DNA of 5,653 bases from Elusimicrobiota bacterium (GTDB lineage: Bacteria; Elusimicrobiota; Elusimicrobia; UBA1565; UBA9628): NCBI GenBank assembly GCA_028717865.1, contig JAQUMZ010000193.1:1-5653 (forward strand), given 5' to 3'. Shown piece after piece: positions 5,599 through 5,653 of this stretch. The first letter of the stretch is position 1. Every line of letters begins with the position of its first letter. The translations under genes and the position numbers were made by a program. The notes under the pieces were generated by a model. It did no database searches, was not told the DNA's origin, and saw only the letters and a program-made list of their open reading frames with translations.

Positions 5599-5653
5599 GA
5601 CCGAGTTTCGCTGCCTTGAAAGCGCCCGGCCAAAGCCCGATAATATCAGCATG

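Larger units (their letters stand above)
5233..5653. other. Non-coding, hairpin-rich region upstream of the transporter
   Basis: About 420 bases with no convincing protein gene. The open frames crossing it on the minus strand translate the two-hairpin repeat, lack ribosome binding sites and resemble no family I know. It holds the transporter promoter, two repeat copies and a separate hairpin. The final bases (5641-5653) are again AT-rich, reading TGATATTAT on the minus strand, and may be another promoter cut by the contig end. Confidence 0.65.

Noticed and set aside
5220..5633. Minus-strand small frames in the upstream region (including 5461-5652)
   Set aside because: They translate the two-hairpin repeat (recurring CAASRIQP and RGGRLFR), lack ribosome binding sites and match no known family.

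Overview
This is a GC-rich bacterial fragment, roughly two thirds G+C by eye. It begins with 16 bases that exactly match the end of an Illumina adapter, so it is a contig whose left edge is a library artefact. The content suggests a Gram-negative-type, respiring bacterium that makes hopanoids: a complex I subunit, a secreted serine hydrolase of the beta-lactamase/DD-peptidase fold, and a close match to the hopanoid C-3 methylase HpnR. The phylum cannot be fixed from this sequence alone. A high-GC uncultured lineage is plausible, but that is inference.

Layout from left to right. Positions 17-487 (minus) hold most of nuoJ, cut off by the adapter at its 3' end. Positions 488-635 are a divergent control region with a promoter-like element on each side. 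Positions 636-1586 (plus) hold the exported serine hydrolase. Positions 1666-2109 (minus) hold a DUF3175 protein with a long basic tail; an internal start with a strong ribosome binding site lies at the head of that tail. Positions 2246-3781 (plus) hold hpnR, a B12-binding radical SAM protein. Its end overlaps by 61 bp the end of a convergent POT-like MFS transporter at 3721-5232 (minus). Positions 5233-5653 carry no convincing gene. They hold the transporter promoter and two direct copies of a 75-bp element built of two hairpins, with a third unrelated hairpin between them.

The genes alternate in strand and do not form one operon, so there is no sign of a multi-gene accessory system such as defence or secretion. 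A loose envelope theme (hopanoid modification, peptidoglycan-type hydrolase, peptide-type transporter) is visible, but shared regulation is not. The observations most worth checking are the hpnR assignment, the overlapping hpnR/transporter ends with a 12-bp tandem duplication read in both genes, the two-hairpin repeat family, and the internal start in the DUF3175 gene.
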